Positions 1 to 6,184 of a DNA stretch of 8,106 bases are shown piece after piece. The translations under genes and the position numbers were made by a program. The notes under the pieces were generated by a model. That model ran no database searches and had not been told where the DNA came from. It saw only the letters and a list, made by a program, of their open reading frames with translations. The stretch comes from Thermococcus sp. (GTDB lineage Archaea > Methanobacteriota_B > Thermococci > Thermococcales > Thermococcaceae). Numbering within the stretch: position 1 is the stretch's first letter; every line of letters starts with the position of its first letter. The stretch lies in assembly GCA_021160985.1 (NCBI GenBank), contig JAGHBN010000140.1:1-8106 (forward strand), written 5' to 3'.

Positions 1-602
1 AACATCTTGAGGAAGACACCGCCGGTTGAAGTCCCCGCAACGACCTCCTCGCCGTCGAAGGCAACCGCCCCGACCGTGCTCCTGAGGACTTCTGGGTATT
101 CTTTGATCAGCTCGTTGAGCTTCTTCCAGTGCCTCGTTTCCCCCTTCTCGATGAGCTTTTTCCTGAGCTCCTCCCACTGCTTGAGCCTCTCATCGGTAAC
201 AGGGTCGTACTCCTCGAAGCCCATGAGCCTGGCAAACTTGACGGCCCCCTCACCTATGAGGAGCACGTGGTCGGTCTTCTCCATGACCTTCCTCGCGACG
301 CTTATCGGGTTCTTGACGCCCCAGATGCCGGCAACTGCCCCCGCTTCCAGCGTCTTCCCGCGCATTATCGCCGCGTCCATCTCGACCTTTCCGTCGAGGG
401 TTAAAACGCTCCCGGTGCCGGCGTTGAAGAGCGGGTTGTCTTCAAGGGCCTTGACGGCCTCCTCGACGGCGTCCAGTGCGGAACCCCTCTTGAGCTCGCG
501 CCAGCCCGCCAGAACAGCCTCCCTAACGCCCTCAATGACCTTTGGAATGCGCTCCTCTTTTCTTATCGTGCCGGCACCGCCGTGGACTATTATCGCGACC
601 AT
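1..602 (-). CDS. Plant-type L-asparaginase / isoaspartyl peptidase (partial, C-terminus off the left edge)
   Basis: This is an N-terminal nucleophile hydrolase of the asparaginase-2 (taspase-related) family. The family hydrolyses L-asparagine and beta-aspartyl (isoaspartyl) peptides in the cytoplasm after autocleavage into alpha and beta subunits. The reading begins MVAIIVHGGAGT, the family's N-terminal glycine-rich strand. NPLFNAGTGSVLT lies near residues 56-68 and GKVEMDAAIM near 71-80. TVGAVAFD starts at residue 176 and TSTGG at 191-195. By family knowledge Thr176 would be the nucleophile freed by self-cleavage, and Thr193 a supporting active-site threonine. About 200 residues are present; full-length members have roughly 300, so the last third lies outside the window. 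The ATG at 602 follows GGTGGT with a 4-nt gap. The residue before the nucleophile is Ser, where Gly is usual. The gene lies 63 nt downstream of the PhoU gene on the same strand but has its own promoter-like box. Confidence 0.93.
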   Translation of the reverse strand, partial: MVAIIVHGGAGTIRKEERIPKVIEGVREAVLAGWRELKRGSALDAVEEAVKALEDNPLFNAGTGSVLTLDGKVEMDAAIMRGKTLEAGAVAGIWGVKNPISVARKVMEKTDHVLLIGEGAVKFARLMGFEEYDPVTDERLKQWEELRKKLIEKGETRHWKKLNELIKEYPEVLRSTVGAVAFDGEEVVAGTSTGGVFLKM

Positions 603-604
603 GA

Positions 605-642
605 GAACCACCGGGGAAAGTTCCCTCGAAGGGTTAAAAGGG
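605..642 (-). promoter_or_regulatory. Promoter and ribosome-binding site of the asparaginase gene
   Basis: Reading the minus strand, a TATA-like CCTTTTAAC lies at 633-641, about 34 nt before the ATG at 602. A GGTGGT ribosome-binding site lies at 607-612, four bases before the start. Other genes in the window have the same spacing, which supports independent transcription from the upstream PhoU gene. The T-rich stretch at about 645-660 may also end the PhoU transcript. Confidence 0.5.
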
Positions 643-665
643 TTGTGGAAACGAAAAGAGGCCTA

Positions 666-1580
666 TCAGCTCAGACTCATGTTGATGATCGTCTCCCCGA
701 TGTTCTCGAGGTACTCCAGGATTCTGCGGTAGCTCTCCATGGCTATGGACTGCCTGTAGTCTATGGACTTGATCTTCCCCTTCAGCTCAAGCATCAGGTG
801 ATCGATGCGGCCGAGGTTCCTCTCCTCTATCTGCTCAATCATCTCGTTGAACTTCTCCCTCAAATAGGCGACGTCTATGGAATCCGGGTTCTCGGCTATC
901 CTCATTATGTGGTCCCCGATGCGTTCTATGTTCCTAACAATGAAGAGAATCCCGATAAGGTCAAAGGAACGCCTTATTATGCCGCTTTCCTCAGTGACAC
1001 CCCGCTTCGTCAGCAGCCTGTTTACGGCCCGGATTATGAGGAAGTAGAACCTGTCGAGCTCGTTTTCAAGGTCGTTTATATCCCGAAGTATCTCCTCGTC
1101 GTCCCCGGAGCTTATAAGGAGCTCCAGATCGCCCAGCATTGAAATAACAAGGGACCGAATCCTGCTGAGGAGCTCCGCGAGGTTTATCTCGGACTCGTCG
1201 AGAAGGCTCTTGGCCACCATCCTGTGGGACTCATCAAGGATTATCTCAACGCCTGGAAGGCTCTGGAGTATCTTCCTTATCCTGACCTTGTATACAGGCA
1301 TCTCCTCGGCGAATTCTATCACAAGAATATCGTAGCCCTGAATGTAGGCAGAGATAACAAGCCTGACGGTCATATCCGGCGAATACTCCCTCGATATCTT
1401 CAGAACCTTCTTCTCGCTTACCTCTTTGGGCTCCCTCGGATAAATGGTTATGCTTCCGTCAGGGTTTATTGATAGGGGAACGACGTCGCCCTGTTTCAGA
1501 CCCTGTTCCATAACCCATTTTTTCGGGAGGGAAACTATGTATGAGCTCCTGCCGGTGAACTGTATCTTCCTGAACTCCAT
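666..1580 (-). CDS. AbrB-PhoU fusion regulator (archaeal phosphate uptake regulator family)
   Basis: A 304-residue protein with two parts. Residues 1-50 form a SpoVT/AbrB-type DNA-binding domain, with MEFRKIQFTGRSSYIVSLPK followed by a GLKQGDVV turn and a GSITIYP strand. Residues about 105-304 are helical and PhoU-like, with metal-ligand-style acidic motifs in DLENELD (170-176) and RNIERIGDH (217-225). PhoU proteins restrain phosphate uptake and signalling. In archaea the AbrB fusion suggests direct DNA binding, but the target is unknown here, since no Pst transporter or other phosphate gene is in the window. I chose ATG 1580 because the AbrB domain starts there and GGTGTC lies four bases upstream; an in-frame ATG at 1625 would add 15 residues without family character. 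It is divergent from the MFS transporter, so the two may share regulation. Confidence 0.88.
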   Translation of the reverse strand: MEFRKIQFTGRSSYIVSLPKKWVMEQGLKQGDVVPLSINPDGSITIYPREPKEVSEKKVLKISREYSPDMTVRLVISAYIQGYDILVIEFAEEMPVYKVRIRKILQSLPGVEIILDESHRMVAKSLLDESEINLAELLSRIRSLVISMLGDLELLISSGDDEEILRDINDLENELDRFYFLIIRAVNRLLTKRGVTEESGIIRRSFDLIGILFIVRNIERIGDHIMRIAENPDSIDVAYLREKFNEMIEQIEERNLGRIDHLMLELKGKIKSIDYRQSIAMESYRRILEYLENIGETIINMSLS

Positions 1581-1663
1581 AGCTGACACCAACGATATAT
1601 AGTGGTATGCAGTTAAAGGCTTCACTTCGATAAACTTATAAACGCTATGAGGGACATTTCCTC
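1581..1663. promoter_or_regulatory. Divergent promoter region between the PhoU regulator and the MFS transporter
   Basis: On the plus strand ACTTATAAAC at about 1634-1643 is a good archaeal TATA box, only about 27 nt before the transporter ATG at 1664. Transcription should therefore start almost at the ATG, giving a leaderless or very short-leader mRNA. On the minus strand CCTTTAACT at about 1612-1620 lies 36 nt before the regulator's ATG at 1580 and is a weaker TATA candidate. GACACC at 1585-1590, read as GGTGTC, is its ribosome-binding site. A second A/T-rich block, CGATATATAG at 1593-1602, sits too close to the start to be the TATA box. Confidence 0.5.
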
Positions 1664-2830
1664 ATGTTTTCGGGGTACAGCAGGGACGCAAAGATACTCA
1701 TAGCCGCAAATGCAGCGGGCCAGCTGTTCCTCCAGTTCTCTATATTCATCATGCCGTTCTACCTGGCAGTTTTAGGCTATGACATGGGGGCGATGGGAAC
1801 CTTCTTCTCGATACAGACGTTTACAGGGGGGCTGTTCTTCCTGATAGCGGGCCAGCTCTCACTGAGACTGGGTTACAGGAAAACCCTCATTTTCTCAGCA
1901 ATTCTCGGGCTCACCGGAAGAATTCTGCAGGTGATTGCCATAAACGACTACGTGCTTGCCCTGGGCTTCTTCCTGGTAGGTGCAAATATGGGGCTCAGAC
2001 AGCCGAATTTCTCGGCGCTCCTCAGCGAAGAAGTGGGGGAGGAGCAGAGACACCATGCGTTCTCGATAAGCTTCGGGCTGGGAACTATATTCAACGCACT
2101 GGGAGTCCTCATAGCGGGCTTTGCCCCGGACTTCCTCATGGGCCTTGGGATTACCGAGAGGTTAGCCTACAGAATTGTCATCTCTCTGGCCCTCATCCAG
2201 TTCGCCCTGGTGATTCCGGCGCTGTTGGCGATACACGACGTCCCCGTGAAGAGCCCCAAGATAAACTGGAACCGCGAGCTGGTCGTCAAGATACTCAAGT
2301 TCTCTCTCCCGAGCGCGCTGATAGGGTTTGGGGCCGGAATAACGATACCATACATGAGCCTCTACTTCAAGCTCAGGTTCGGACAGACGCTCGGGGCGAT
2401 AAGCGGGATCTTCTTCTTCCAGCAGCTCGCGATGGGGCTCGGCTCCTTCGGCCTTCCAAAGCTTGTTCAGAAAATCGGGCCGGTTAAAGTGATAACGTCC
2501 TTCCAGAGCACAGCGGCCTTTCTATTTGCGGTGTTTCCATCAATAGAGACGTTCCTGCTGGCGGCGGCGCTCTACATACTCCGCTCAATCCTCATGAACA
2601 TAGTCTGGCCCATAAACGACTCCTTTATGATGGGCTTCTTCTCGACCGAGGAGAAAGCCACCGCTGCCGGGATAAGGAGGGCTTTCTCGACTTTCATGCG
2701 CGGCAGTGGAAACTACGTCGGCGGCCTGCTGTTCGGCATATCCCTCAGCTACCCGTTCTACGCGACCGCATTCCTCTACATTATCGCGACGGTGATATTC
2801 TACGCCTTCTTCATAAAACACAACAAGTGA
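1664..2830 (+). CDS. Major facilitator superfamily transporter
   Basis: A 388-residue, very hydrophobic polytopic membrane protein with about 12 predicted helices in two halves, the usual MFS architecture and length. The loop between helices 2 and 3 carries an MFS motif-A-like GQLSLRLGYRK at residues 63-73. A central polar linker, roughly residues 192-212, separates the halves. LRFGQTLGAI near the start of the second half resembles the duplicated loop. No substrate can be deduced from the sequence; drug/H+ antiport and sugar or metabolite transport all remain possible. The C-terminus ends in a short basic tail. The gene is monocistronic, divergent from the PhoU regulator and convergent with the IorB-like gene, which ends 12 nt away. 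Its ATG is only about 27 nt from the TATA box and lacks a close strong ribosome-binding site, with GAGGG at 1649-1653 the best candidate, so leaderless translation is likely. Confidence 0.88.
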   Translation: MFSGYSRDAKILIAANAAGQLFLQFSIFIMPFYLAVLGYDMGAMGTFFSIQTFTGGLFFLIAGQLSLRLGYRKTLIFSAILGLTGRILQVIAINDYVLALGFFLVGANMGLRQPNFSALLSEEVGEEQRHHAFSISFGLGTIFNALGVLIAGFAPDFLMGLGITERLAYRIVISLALIQFALVIPALLAIHDVPVKSPKINWNRELVVKILKFSLPSALIGFGAGITIPYMSLYFKLRFGQTLGAISGIFFFQQLAMGLGSFGLPKLVQKIGPVKVITSFQSTAAFLFAVFPSIETFLLAAALYILRSILMNIVWPINDSFMMGFFSTEEKATAAGIRRAFSTFMRGSGNYVGGLLFGISLSYPFYATAFLYIIATVIFYAFFIKHNK

Positions 2831-2842
2831 AAAAAAGAAAAG
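2831..2842 (-). terminator. T-rich terminator of the IorB-like gene
   Basis: The 12-nt gap between the two convergent stop codons reads CTTTTCTTTTTT on the minus strand directly after the IorB stop. Archaeal RNA polymerase terminates at such oligo-T tracts. There is no comparable T tract just after the transporter stop on the plus strand. Confidence 0.6.
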
Positions 2843-3427
2843 TCAGTCCTTAGCTAGCTCAATTCCCCGCTCAAGGGCCTTGAAGTTGAGCTCCCAGAGC
2901 TTCTCTTTAAGGGTGAGCCTTATCCCCTCAAGCAGGGATTCTTTCCTGAGGGGAATCAGCCCCTTGCCGTAGGCGTAGCCGAGCATGAGGACGCCCAGGG
3001 TTCTGGGGTTTATCCTGTCGGCCTCCTCCTGGAAGTTCATCATGTGCACGGGGCATATCCTGCCGAGCGCGTTCCTGATCTCCTCAAGATCCGGGTACTT
3101 CTCCTTCCCCACGAGGGTCGTTGCCGTGTGGATGGGGTAGGCGTTTATCACTGCCGCGCTGCCCTTCCCGAGGAAGCGGGCATTCCTCAGGGCCTCAGCA
3201 GGCTCAAGGGCGAGCATGAGGTTGGCTTCCCCTTCCTCGATGAGGGGGGAGTAAACCTCCTCGCCAAAGCGGAGGTAGCTGAGGACGCTCCCGTAGCGCT
3301 GGCTCATTCCAAGGGTTTCGCCGATTCTAACGTTGTAGCCCTCGCTCATCGCGGCGTTTCCAACTATACGCGAAAGGGTCAGACCGCCCTGGCCGCCAAC
3401 ACCAGTGATTATGAGGTTGAACTCCAT
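2843..3427 (-). CDS. IorB-like 2-oxoacid:ferredoxin oxidoreductase subunit (stand-alone)
   Basis: A 194-residue cytoplasmic protein of the pyruvate/ketoisovalerate oxidoreductase catalytic-domain family, the gamma domain that forms the beta subunit (IorB) of indolepyruvate:ferredoxin oxidoreductase. The N-terminus reads LIITGVGGQGGLTLSRIVG, with the GVGGQG signature at residues 9-14. GETLGMSQRYGSVLSYLRFG follows at 37-55, and LALEPAEALRNARFL at about 72-86. IorB normally pairs with IorA, which holds thiamine diphosphate and the iron-sulfur clusters, to oxidise aryl pyruvates and reduce ferredoxin. No iorA gene adjoins it, so this could be a paralogue with another partner; I leave the symbol empty. 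The frame stays open upstream to 3667, but ATG 3427 is preferred because the family fold begins there, GGTGGT sits four bases upstream, and a TATA box lies about 36 nt upstream. Confidence 0.86.
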   Translation of the reverse strand: MEFNLIITGVGGQGGLTLSRIVGNAAMSEGYNVRIGETLGMSQRYGSVLSYLRFGEEVYSPLIEEGEANLMLALEPAEALRNARFLGKGSAAVINAYPIHTATTLVGKEKYPDLEEIRNALGRICPVHMMNFQEEADRINPRTLGVLMLGYAYGKGLIPLRKESLLEGIRLTLKEKLWELNFKALERGIELAKD

Positions 3428-3470
3428 CGATACCACCCTGCATACCTTGACGAGGAGAAATAAAAAACCT
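3428..3470 (-). promoter_or_regulatory. Promoter and ribosome-binding site of the IorB-like gene
   Basis: The minus strand reads GGTTTTTTATTTCTC at about 3456-3470, an A/T-rich TATA element centred roughly 36 nt before the ATG at 3427. GGTGGT at 3432-3437 is the ribosome-binding site, spaced four bases from the start. Together these argue against translation from any upstream in-frame start. Confidence 0.55.
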
Positions 3471-3507
3471 GTTGTCAAGAAAATTCGATAGGCTTTGAAG
3501 GGATCCG

Positions 3508-3547
3508 AAAATCCTACAAAGAAAATGGCAGAAAAGTTGAAAAACCG
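3508..3547 (-). terminator. Multiple T-tract terminator of lysS
   Basis: Immediately after the lysS stop the minus strand carries four successive T runs, of five, four, four and four or more bases, separated by short mixed sequence. There is no strong hairpin. This is the usual look of intrinsic archaeal termination. The remainder of the 122-nt gap holds the IorB promoter. Confidence 0.55.
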
Positions 3548-3549
3548 GC

Positions 3550-5130
3550 TCAGGCCTCCATGCGGAGGCGCCTGACCACGAACTCCCTGTCCATTGAGGC
3601 AAGGAACGGCGCCAGCCTCGGGCCCCTGTCCCTGCCGATGAAGAGGTTGTAGAGGATCTTGAACCACTCCTTGCTCGGAATGTTCCGCTTCTTGGCCGCG
3701 TCGAAAATAACGTTGTTGAGCTCGTCGACGGTGAACTTTTCGTTGGCTTCAAGCCAGCCGGCCACTTCTTCAATAGCCTCCCTTATCCCGGGCTTGAGCT
3801 CGATCTTCGGCGGCTCCTCGAGAATGCTGAACTTGACGTTGTCCGGCGCGTACTTCTCGACCCAGTTTCTGGCCAGGCTTATGCGGAGCCTTATCCTTTC
3901 GATGTCCTCCTCGTCCAGCTCCTTCGGTACGTGTCCCTGCTCCTGCAGCACGCGGATTATGCCCTCCTCGTCGAGGTGCGGCATCTGGACGAGCGTTACC
4001 AGGAAGCGGAAGGGTGCCTGCGCGGTGAGCCTCTCCGGCACTTTCGGCATCGAAAGCTCGTAGGTTCTCTTGAGCTCCTCTTCCTCCTCGGGGTTCTTGG
4101 CGTGCTCAAGACCGAAGTAGATGCGCTCCACCTTATCGAACTCGTCGTAGAGGTTGAGCAGGCCGAGCCCGAGGTCAATCTTGAGCTCCTTGTTGGGCCT
4201 CGCCTTGGCATAGATGAAGCGGATTATTCCCGGTTCGAGAACCTCGTAGAGGTCACTGAGGAGTATAACGTTGCCCTTGCTGCCGCTCATCTTGCCCTTC
4301 TGGCCCTTGATTCCAACGAACTCGTACATGAGGTCTATCGGAGCCTTCCAGCCGAAGACCTTCTCCACTATCTCCCTGCCGGTATCGTATGAGCCGCCTG
4401 CGGCAAGATGGTCCTTTCCAGCCGGCTCGAAGTCCACCTTGAAGTGGGCCCAGCGCATCGGCCAGTCAACGCGCCAGCGGAGCTTCACGTTGCCTTCTCG
4501 GATGTCGGTCTCACCCTCGCTACCGCAGTGGGGGCACCTGTAGGCCACCTTCCACTCGCCGTCCCAGGAAACGAACTTCGCTTCTTTTCTACACTTCGGA
4601 CAGTAGACCATTGCCGGCTGCCAGTCGTCCTCAAGGGGCGGCTGCTTGGCCCTCTCGCGGTACTTGTCGAGTATGGCCTTAATCTCATCGCGCTTGGCCA
4701 AGGCGGTCCTTATCTCCTCAGCGTACTCGCCCGACTTGTACAGTTCATAGGCGTGAAGGAAGTCCACCTCGATGCCGAGCCTCTCAACCTCGCTCTCAAA
4801 GAGCTCCATAAAGTGCTCCGCGTAGCTGTCATGACAGCCCCACGGGTCAGGAACCTCGCGGACGGGCTTGGTGAGGTGCTCCTTCCATTCCTGGGGGACG
4901 TTCTTTGGAACCTTTCTAAAGCGGTCGTAGTCGTCCCACATGTGGATGTGTCTGACCCTCTTTCCCCTGTCCCTCAGGGCGTGGCCCACTATGTAGGCCG
5001 TGAAAAACTCCCTGAAGTTCCCAATGTGAACGTAACCGCTCGGGGTTATCCCGCTCTCGACGACGTACTCCTCCTTGTCGCCACGCTCCCGGATAATCTT
5101 CTCAGCCATGTAGTCTGCCCAATGAACCAT
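3550..5130 (-). CDS. lysS: Lysyl-tRNA synthetase, class I
   Basis: A 526-residue class I (archaeal type) lysyl-tRNA synthetase, which charges tRNA-Lys with lysine using ATP in the cytoplasm. The Rossmann catalytic domain begins near residue 20. The HIGH-type signature is HIGN at 35-38 within TPSGYVHIGNFREF, and the KMSKS-type loop is KMSGSKG at 280-286. A zinc-binding insertion has CPKC at 177-180 and CPHC at 199-202. Residues from about 330 to the end are helical and form the anticodon-binding region. The length fits the archaeal family, and both signature motifs and all four cysteines are intact. The frame remains open upstream to 5262, but that extension runs into the divergent control region. 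ATG 5130 begins MVHWADYMAEKI, follows GGTGGTGA, and has a TATA box about 35 nt upstream. It has its own T-tract terminator and appears monocistronic. Confidence 0.97.
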   Translation of the reverse strand: MVHWADYMAEKIIRERGDKEEYVVESGITPSGYVHIGNFREFFTAYIVGHALRDRGKRVRHIHMWDDYDRFRKVPKNVPQEWKEHLTKPVREVPDPWGCHDSYAEHFMELFESEVERLGIEVDFLHAYELYKSGEYAEEIRTALAKRDEIKAILDKYRERAKQPPLEDDWQPAMVYCPKCRKEAKFVSWDGEWKVAYRCPHCGSEGETDIREGNVKLRWRVDWPMRWAHFKVDFEPAGKDHLAAGGSYDTGREIVEKVFGWKAPIDLMYEFVGIKGQKGKMSGSKGNVILLSDLYEVLEPGIIRFIYAKARPNKELKIDLGLGLLNLYDEFDKVERIYFGLEHAKNPEEEEELKRTYELSMPKVPERLTAQAPFRFLVTLVQMPHLDEEGIIRVLQEQGHVPKELDEEDIERIRLRISLARNWVEKYAPDNVKFSILEEPPKIELKPGIREAIEEVAGWLEANEKFTVDELNNVIFDAAKKRNIPSKEWFKILYNLFIGRDRGPRLAPFLASMDREFVVRRLRMEA

Positions 5131-5178
5131 CCTCACCACCGCGCTTAGGTTTGCAGGGGGGCTTTTAAGCTTAAGCTT
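5131..5178 (-). promoter_or_regulatory. lysS promoter with a palindrome at the TATA box
   Basis: The minus strand has CTTAAAAG at 5162-5169 as TATA box, centred about 35 nt before the lysS ATG. GGTGGT is at 5135-5140, and the overlapping GGTGAG is even closer to the start. A perfect 12-bp palindrome, AAGCTTAAGCTT at 5167-5178, overlaps the upstream edge of the TATA box, where the TFB recognition element should lie. It could be a regulator site or chance A/T-rich sequence. Confidence 0.5.
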
Positions 5179-5193
5179 GGCATGAAGAACAAC

Positions 5194-5256
5194 TCCAAAA
5201 TGGAAACTCTTATAAATATCAGTGGTAAAGACTACCAAGAAAAACAATGCGGTGGT
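5194..5256 (+). promoter_or_regulatory. Promoter, candidate operator and ribosome-binding site of the broken gene at 5261
   Basis: CTTATAAATATC at 5209-5220 is the best TATA box in the window, preceded by purine-rich GGAAA. The start site is expected near 5238. A perfect inverted repeat TGGTA-N5-TACCA spans 5223-5237, exactly between TATA box and expected start, where a bound repressor would block polymerase. A second inverted repeat, TCCA-N3-TGGA, is at 5194-5204 just upstream of the TATA box. GGTGGT at 5251-5256 lies four bases before ATG 5261. Confidence 0.6.
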
Positions 5257-5260
5257 TCCC

Positions 5261-5419
5261 ATGGAGATAGAGATGATGGGGATGCAGGTGTTTTTCCCAG
5301 CCTCGCTTGAGATTCAGGAAGAGCTACTCAAGGTAGATTTAAGGTGCCCTACGACAAAGAGAGCGGGAGAAAAACCCCGATTCCCGTGGTGGTGGGCTCG
5401 CGGGAAGAGAGGCGCATAA
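5261..5419 (+). CDS. N-terminal fragment of a frameshifted protein (52 codons before stop)
   Basis: The ATG at 5261 has everything a real start should have: a strong TATA box, an expected 20-nt leader and GGTGGT four bases upstream, the same arrangement as three other genes here. The first 26 or so codons, MEIEMMGMQVFFPASLEIQE followed by ELLKVD, look like real coding sequence. After about 5338 the frame degenerates into an implausible run with three consecutive tryptophans and stops at 5417-5419. In the adjacent frame the sequence becomes strongly coding from the same point. I therefore read this as the start of the 5344-6132 protein, separated by a one-base loss, rather than an independent small protein. 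A genuine short leader peptide overlapping the next gene by 76 nt cannot be excluded. Confidence 0.5.
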   Translation: MEIEMMGMQVFFPASLEIQEELLKVDLRCPTTKRAGEKPRFPWWWARGKRGA

Positions 5420-6132
5420 GGCGGAGCCGTCTCCTGAAGGCCAGAGAATTTGAAGGAGACAACAAATTTGCCGTGCTGCCCGGTGAAAAAACGTTCCTCG
5501 GGGTAGAGCCCACCGAAAAGGGCTTTCTGGTGCTCAGGCCAAAGCCAGCAGAATACCACCTCGAAGAGCTGGGCTTCCTCTCAGTCCCGCCCAGAATGTG
5601 GAGCACTTGGGCAAGCTTTTCACTGCCCTTCTCGGCGTACGATGAACTGGTGGATTTCCTGCATGATTTCGGGGACAATAATGCAAACGGGCTCTACACA
5701 GCTTCCCGAGGCTCAGGGGGGAGGATAGAGGTCTACGCCTACAAAGGGAGGAGCAGAACAGACCTCGGGATTCCGGTTTTTGGGTATTCCCTCGGGCTTC
5801 ATGGGTTGACCCTGGCGGAGGAATATCTGAGGGAGAAGGCCGAAGAGAACGAAGTTCCCGAGGAAAGGCTCCGCTATCTAAAGCTCGGCCTGAGAAAGAG
5901 GAAGGAGACCAAAGCGGGCCTCAAGGTCGGCATAGTCTGGGAGAACGGAAGGCCGGTTGAGATAAAGCTCAAGCTCTCAACCAGCGCACCAAGGGTTAAA
6001 ATCCAGGGGCTCTATGGCGAGCTGAGCGGGAAGTCAAGAGGGGAACTCACAAAGACCAACGATTGGTATGTGGTGGTCCACGCAGCCGATTTTGTGAATG
6101 CACTCAAAAAGGTGCGGGGGACATTCGGCTGA
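5344..6132 (+). CDS. Uncharacterised protein, main part of a gene split by a probable frameshift
   Basis: An open frame of 262 codons from a GTG at 5344. I do not recognise the family. The protein looks soluble, with no signal peptide or membrane segment. It has a basic stretch, SREERRIRRSRLLKAREF, at residues 19-36. An aromatic-rich middle (about 80-110) holds MWSTWASFSLPF. A charged helical segment lies at 157-190, and a strand-rich C-terminus (193-262) holds LKVGIVWENGRPVEIKLKLS. The GTG is a poor start: AGGTAGA at 5331-5337 is a weak ribosome-binding site, and no promoter lies at the right distance. Adding one T to the TTT at 5338-5340 joins this frame to ATG 5261, giving a 290-residue protein that reads smoothly through ELLKVDFKVPYDKESG. 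Possibilities are a sequencing error, a natural null allele, or expression by re-initiation. It lies divergent to lysS and 52 nt before the kinase-family gene. Confidence 0.72.
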   Translation: MPYDKESGRKTPIPVVVGSREERRIRRSRLLKAREFEGDNKFAVLPGEKTFLGVEPTEKGFLVLRPKPAEYHLEELGFLSVPPRMWSTWASFSLPFSAYDELVDFLHDFGDNNANGLYTASRGSGGRIEVYAYKGRSRTDLGIPVFGYSLGLHGLTLAEEYLREKAEENEVPEERLRYLKLGLRKRKETKAGLKVGIVWENGRPVEIKLKLSTSAPRVKIQGLYGELSGKSRGELTKTNDWYVVVHAADFVNALKKVRGTFG

Positions 6133-6184
6133 GAAACGGAAAGTATTTTAGTCACAAACCCATTTCTTTTTCGGTGAAATTAAA
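6133..6184 (+). promoter_or_regulatory. Promoter, T tract and ribosome-binding site before the kinase-family gene
   Basis: AAGTATTTTAG at 6141-6151 is a TATA-like box centred about 38 nt before the ATG at 6185. GGTGA at 6173-6177, with a 7-nt gap, is the ribosome-binding site. TTTCTTTTT at 6163-6171 could end the upstream transcript, but it lies downstream of this TATA box, so some co-transcription with the upstream gene is possible. Confidence 0.45.

Noticed and set aside
7..732. Long plus-strand open frame at the left edge
   Set aside because: It is antisense to the asparaginase and PhoU genes, is serine/threonine-rich low-complexity sequence and shows no family motif. High GC keeps the opposite strand open.
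1581..1625. 15-residue N-terminal extension of the AbrB-PhoU protein
   Set aside because: It would translate the promoter region; the AbrB domain begins at ATG 1580, which has its own ribosome-binding site.
3428..3667. 80-residue N-terminal extension of the IorB-like protein
   Set aside because: The extension overlaps lysS in another frame and the lysS terminator, while the family fold, ribosome-binding site and TATA box all support ATG 3427.
3931..5148. Several long plus-strand open frames opposite lysS
   Set aside because: They mirror the codon structure of a clearly identified synthetase gene and have no promoter or ribosome-binding site of their own.
5131..5262. 44-residue N-terminal extension of lysyl-tRNA synthetase
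   Set aside because: It crosses both divergent promoters and has no similarity to the synthetase start; ATG 5130 has GGTGGTGA and a well-placed TATA box.
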